DNA of 5,121 nucleotides from Lachnospiraceae bacterium (GTDB lineage: Bacteria > Bacillota_A > Clostridia > Lachnospirales > Lachnospiraceae), in the NCBI GenBank assembly GCA_031262285.1, contig JAISHZ010000276.1:1-5121 (forward strand), read 5' to 3'. A model generated the notes under the pieces. It was given only the letters and a program-made list of their open reading frames with translations. It searched no databases and was not told where the DNA came from. Position 1 is the stretch's first letter. Every line of letters starts with the position of its first letter. This document shows positions 3,550-5,121 of the stretch, one piece after another. Both the position numbers and the translations under genes were made by a program.

Positions 3550-5121
3550 AATTAACGCAAGAAGGATTAAAAGACGCTGCTGCGTGGGAAGCAAAAGGCT
3601 ACGCGATCCCGCAATATGATCGTAAAGCCGTGGCAGAAAAGACAAAGAATACGCCCAAGTGGATTCATTTTGGAGCGGGCAATATCTTTCGTGCTTTTTT
3701 ATCCAAAGTCATGCAAGATTTGCTGGATCAAAAATTATGTGACACGGGAATCATCGTAGCAGAAGGCTTTGACTATGAAATCATCCAAAAGGCGTATCAA
3801 CCCTTCGATAATTACAGCATCTTAGCGACACTCAAAGCTGACGGTGCTATTGAAAAGACGGTGATCGGGAGCGTGACAGAGTCTATCATTTTGGATCACG
3901 ACCAAAAAGAGCAATTTGATCGTGCCAAAGAAATCTTTCGCGCACCTTCTTTACAAATGGCCAGCTTTACGATTACCGAAAAAGGATACAGTCTGACGAA
4001 CGCCGGTGGGCAGACGTTGCCTGATCTGGCAGAAGATTTCGTAAATGGACCCGGTGAAGCAAAAAGCTATTTAGGGAAGATTGCGGCGCTTTTGTATGAA
4101 CGTTTCTTGTGTCAGGAATTGCCGATTGCCATGGTCAGTATGGACAATTGCTCCAAAAACGGTGAGAAACTACAACGCGCTATACAAGGAGTAGCGACAC
4201 AATGGGTTTCTCATGGACTTGTGAGCGATCAGTTCCTTGCATATATCAACGATCCGAACAAAGTATCTTTTCCCTTTACCATGATTGATAAGATTACCCC
4301 TCGACCGGATGCGAAGGTCATGGCTCATTTAAAAGACGATCAGATAGAAGGCACAGAACCGGTGATTACATCCAAAAACACGTATATCGCTTGCTTTGTC
4401 AATGCGGAAGAAAGCCAATACTTAGTCGTGGAGGATTTATTTCCTAATGGAAAGCTCCCATTGGAGAACGCAGGGATTATTTACACCAACCAAGAAATGG
4501 TCAGCAAGGTTGAACGGATGAAAGTCTGTACTTGTTTGAACCCGCTGCACACCGCGCTTGCGGTTTATGGATGCCTGTTGGGGTATGAGTTGATTTGTGA
4601 GGAAATGCAAGAGCCGCATTTAAGACGTATGGTAGAGCGAATCGGGTACCAAGAAGGATTGCCTGTGGTCACGGATCCGGGTATCATCAAGCCATCTGAT
4701 TTCTTGAATGAAGTGTTAACGGTACGAATTCCCAATCCGTTCATGCCGGATTCTCCGCAGCGAATCGCTACAGATACGTCTCAAAAGCTCAGTATTCGAT
4801 TTGGCGAGACGATTAAAGCTTATCAAGCGTCAGAGGAACTAAACGTATCTGATTTGAAGATGATTCCTCTTGTATTCGCGGGTTGGTTGCGTTACTTACT
4901 CTGTATCGACGACCAAGGGAACGCGTTTACACCCAGTTCGGATCCTATGTTGGAGACACTTCTTCCGATCATGAGTCAGATTCGTATAGGCGAAATGGGA
5001 AGCACAGAAGAAACGACACAGATTTTGACCCCAATATTACAAAATGAAAAGATCTTCGGAGTTGATTTGTGTGAAGCAGGATTGGCACCGTTGGTGATCG
5101 CCTATTTTGAAAAAATGGCAA
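3546..5121 (+). CDS. uxuB: Mannitol dehydrogenase family oxidoreductase, probable fructuronate reductase (D-mannonate oxidoreductase), 3' end outside window
   Basis: The likely reaction is NADH-dependent reduction of D-fructuronate to D-mannonate, the substrate of UxuA. By translation from the ATG at 3546 the frame is open for 525 codons to the window edge; the family usually has about 530-540, so only a little is missing. Visible features are an N-terminal Rossmann-type IHFGAGNIFRAF (40-51), VSMDNCSKNG (197-206), FPFTMIDKITPRPDA (242-256), YLVVEDLFPNGKLP (292-305) and ERMKVCTCLNPLHTALA (323-339). K326, N332 and H335 look like the Lys-Asn-His catalytic set of long-chain mannitol dehydrogenases, although K to N is one residue longer than the K-x4-N spacing I recall for the E. 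coli and Pseudomonas enzymes. The ATGA overlap with uxuA and the strong ribosome binding site support an operon. The uxuA neighbour favours fructuronate over tagaturonate or mannitol as substrate, but sequence alone does not prove this. Confidence 0.9.
   Translation, partial: MKLTQEGLKDAAAWEAKGYAIPQYDRKAVAEKTKNTPKWIHFGAGNIFRAFLSKVMQDLLDQKLCDTGIIVAEGFDYEIIQKAYQPFDNYSILATLKADGAIEKTVIGSVTESIILDHDQKEQFDRAKEIFRAPSLQMASFTITEKGYSLTNAGGQTLPDLAEDFVNGPGEAKSYLGKIAALLYERFLCQELPIAMVSMDNCSKNGEKLQRAIQGVATQWVSHGLVSDQFLAYINDPNKVSFPFTMIDKITPRPDAKVMAHLKDDQIEGTEPVITSKNTYIACFVNAEESQYLVVEDLFPNGKLPLENAGIIYTNQEMVSKVERMKVCTCLNPLHTALAVYGCLLGYELICEEMQEPHLRRMVERIGYQEGLPVVTDPGIIKPSDFLNEVLTVRIPNPFMPDSPQRIATDTSQKLSIRFGETIKAYQASEELNVSDLKMIPLVFAGWLRYLLCIDDQGNAFTPSSDPMLETLLPIMSQIRIGEMGSTEETTQILTPILQNEKIFGVDLCEAGLAPLVIAYFEKMA

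Overview
The window looks like chromosomal DNA of a low-to-mid GC Gram-positive bacterium (Bacillota, probably a fermenting Clostridia- or Erysipelotrichia-type organism). The basis is the family resemblance of the proteins, strong AGGAGG-type ribosome binding sites, the pta-ackA pair and a uxuA-uxuB pair of the Bacillota style. I cannot name the genus. All genes lie on the + strand.

Layout. Bases 1-497 are the 3' part of pta (phosphate acetyltransferase). A 348-base gap (498-845) follows. It holds a good promoter candidate (632-660) overlapped by an inverted repeat, then about 4.5 tandem copies of a ~37-bp repeat running into the ackA start. Bases 846-2078 are a complete ackA (acetate kinase). 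A 385-base gap (2079-2463) holds a long imperfect inverted repeat (2140-2246), a cre-like site (2269-2282) and 2.7 copies of a 68-bp tandem repeat that run into the uxuA start. Bases 2464-3549 are a complete uxuA (mannonate dehydratase). From 3546 to the window end runs most of a mannitol-dehydrogenase-family gene, probably uxuB (fructuronate reductase / mannonate oxidoreductase), overlapping uxuA by ATGA.

How the genes work together. UxuB reduces fructuronate to mannonate and UxuA dehydrates mannonate to 2-keto-3-deoxygluconate, so the right half is a hexuronate (glucuronate) catabolic operon. Pta and AckA convert acetyl-CoA to acetate with ATP gain, the usual end of such fermentations. The two pairs are probably separate transcription units that happen to be neighbours.

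The enzymes are ordinary. The unusual part is the two leaders. Each is a tandem array whose last, partial unit contains the real gene's Shine-Dalgarno and start codon at the position where the earlier units carry a similar start-like triplet (ATG or ATA before ackA, TTG before uxuA). The two arrays differ in period (37 and 68 bp) but share a GCGCGC-AA-GGCG core. In the uxuA array the units also form perfect hairpins and a chain of 23-codon mini-frames joined by TTGA/ATGA overlaps.
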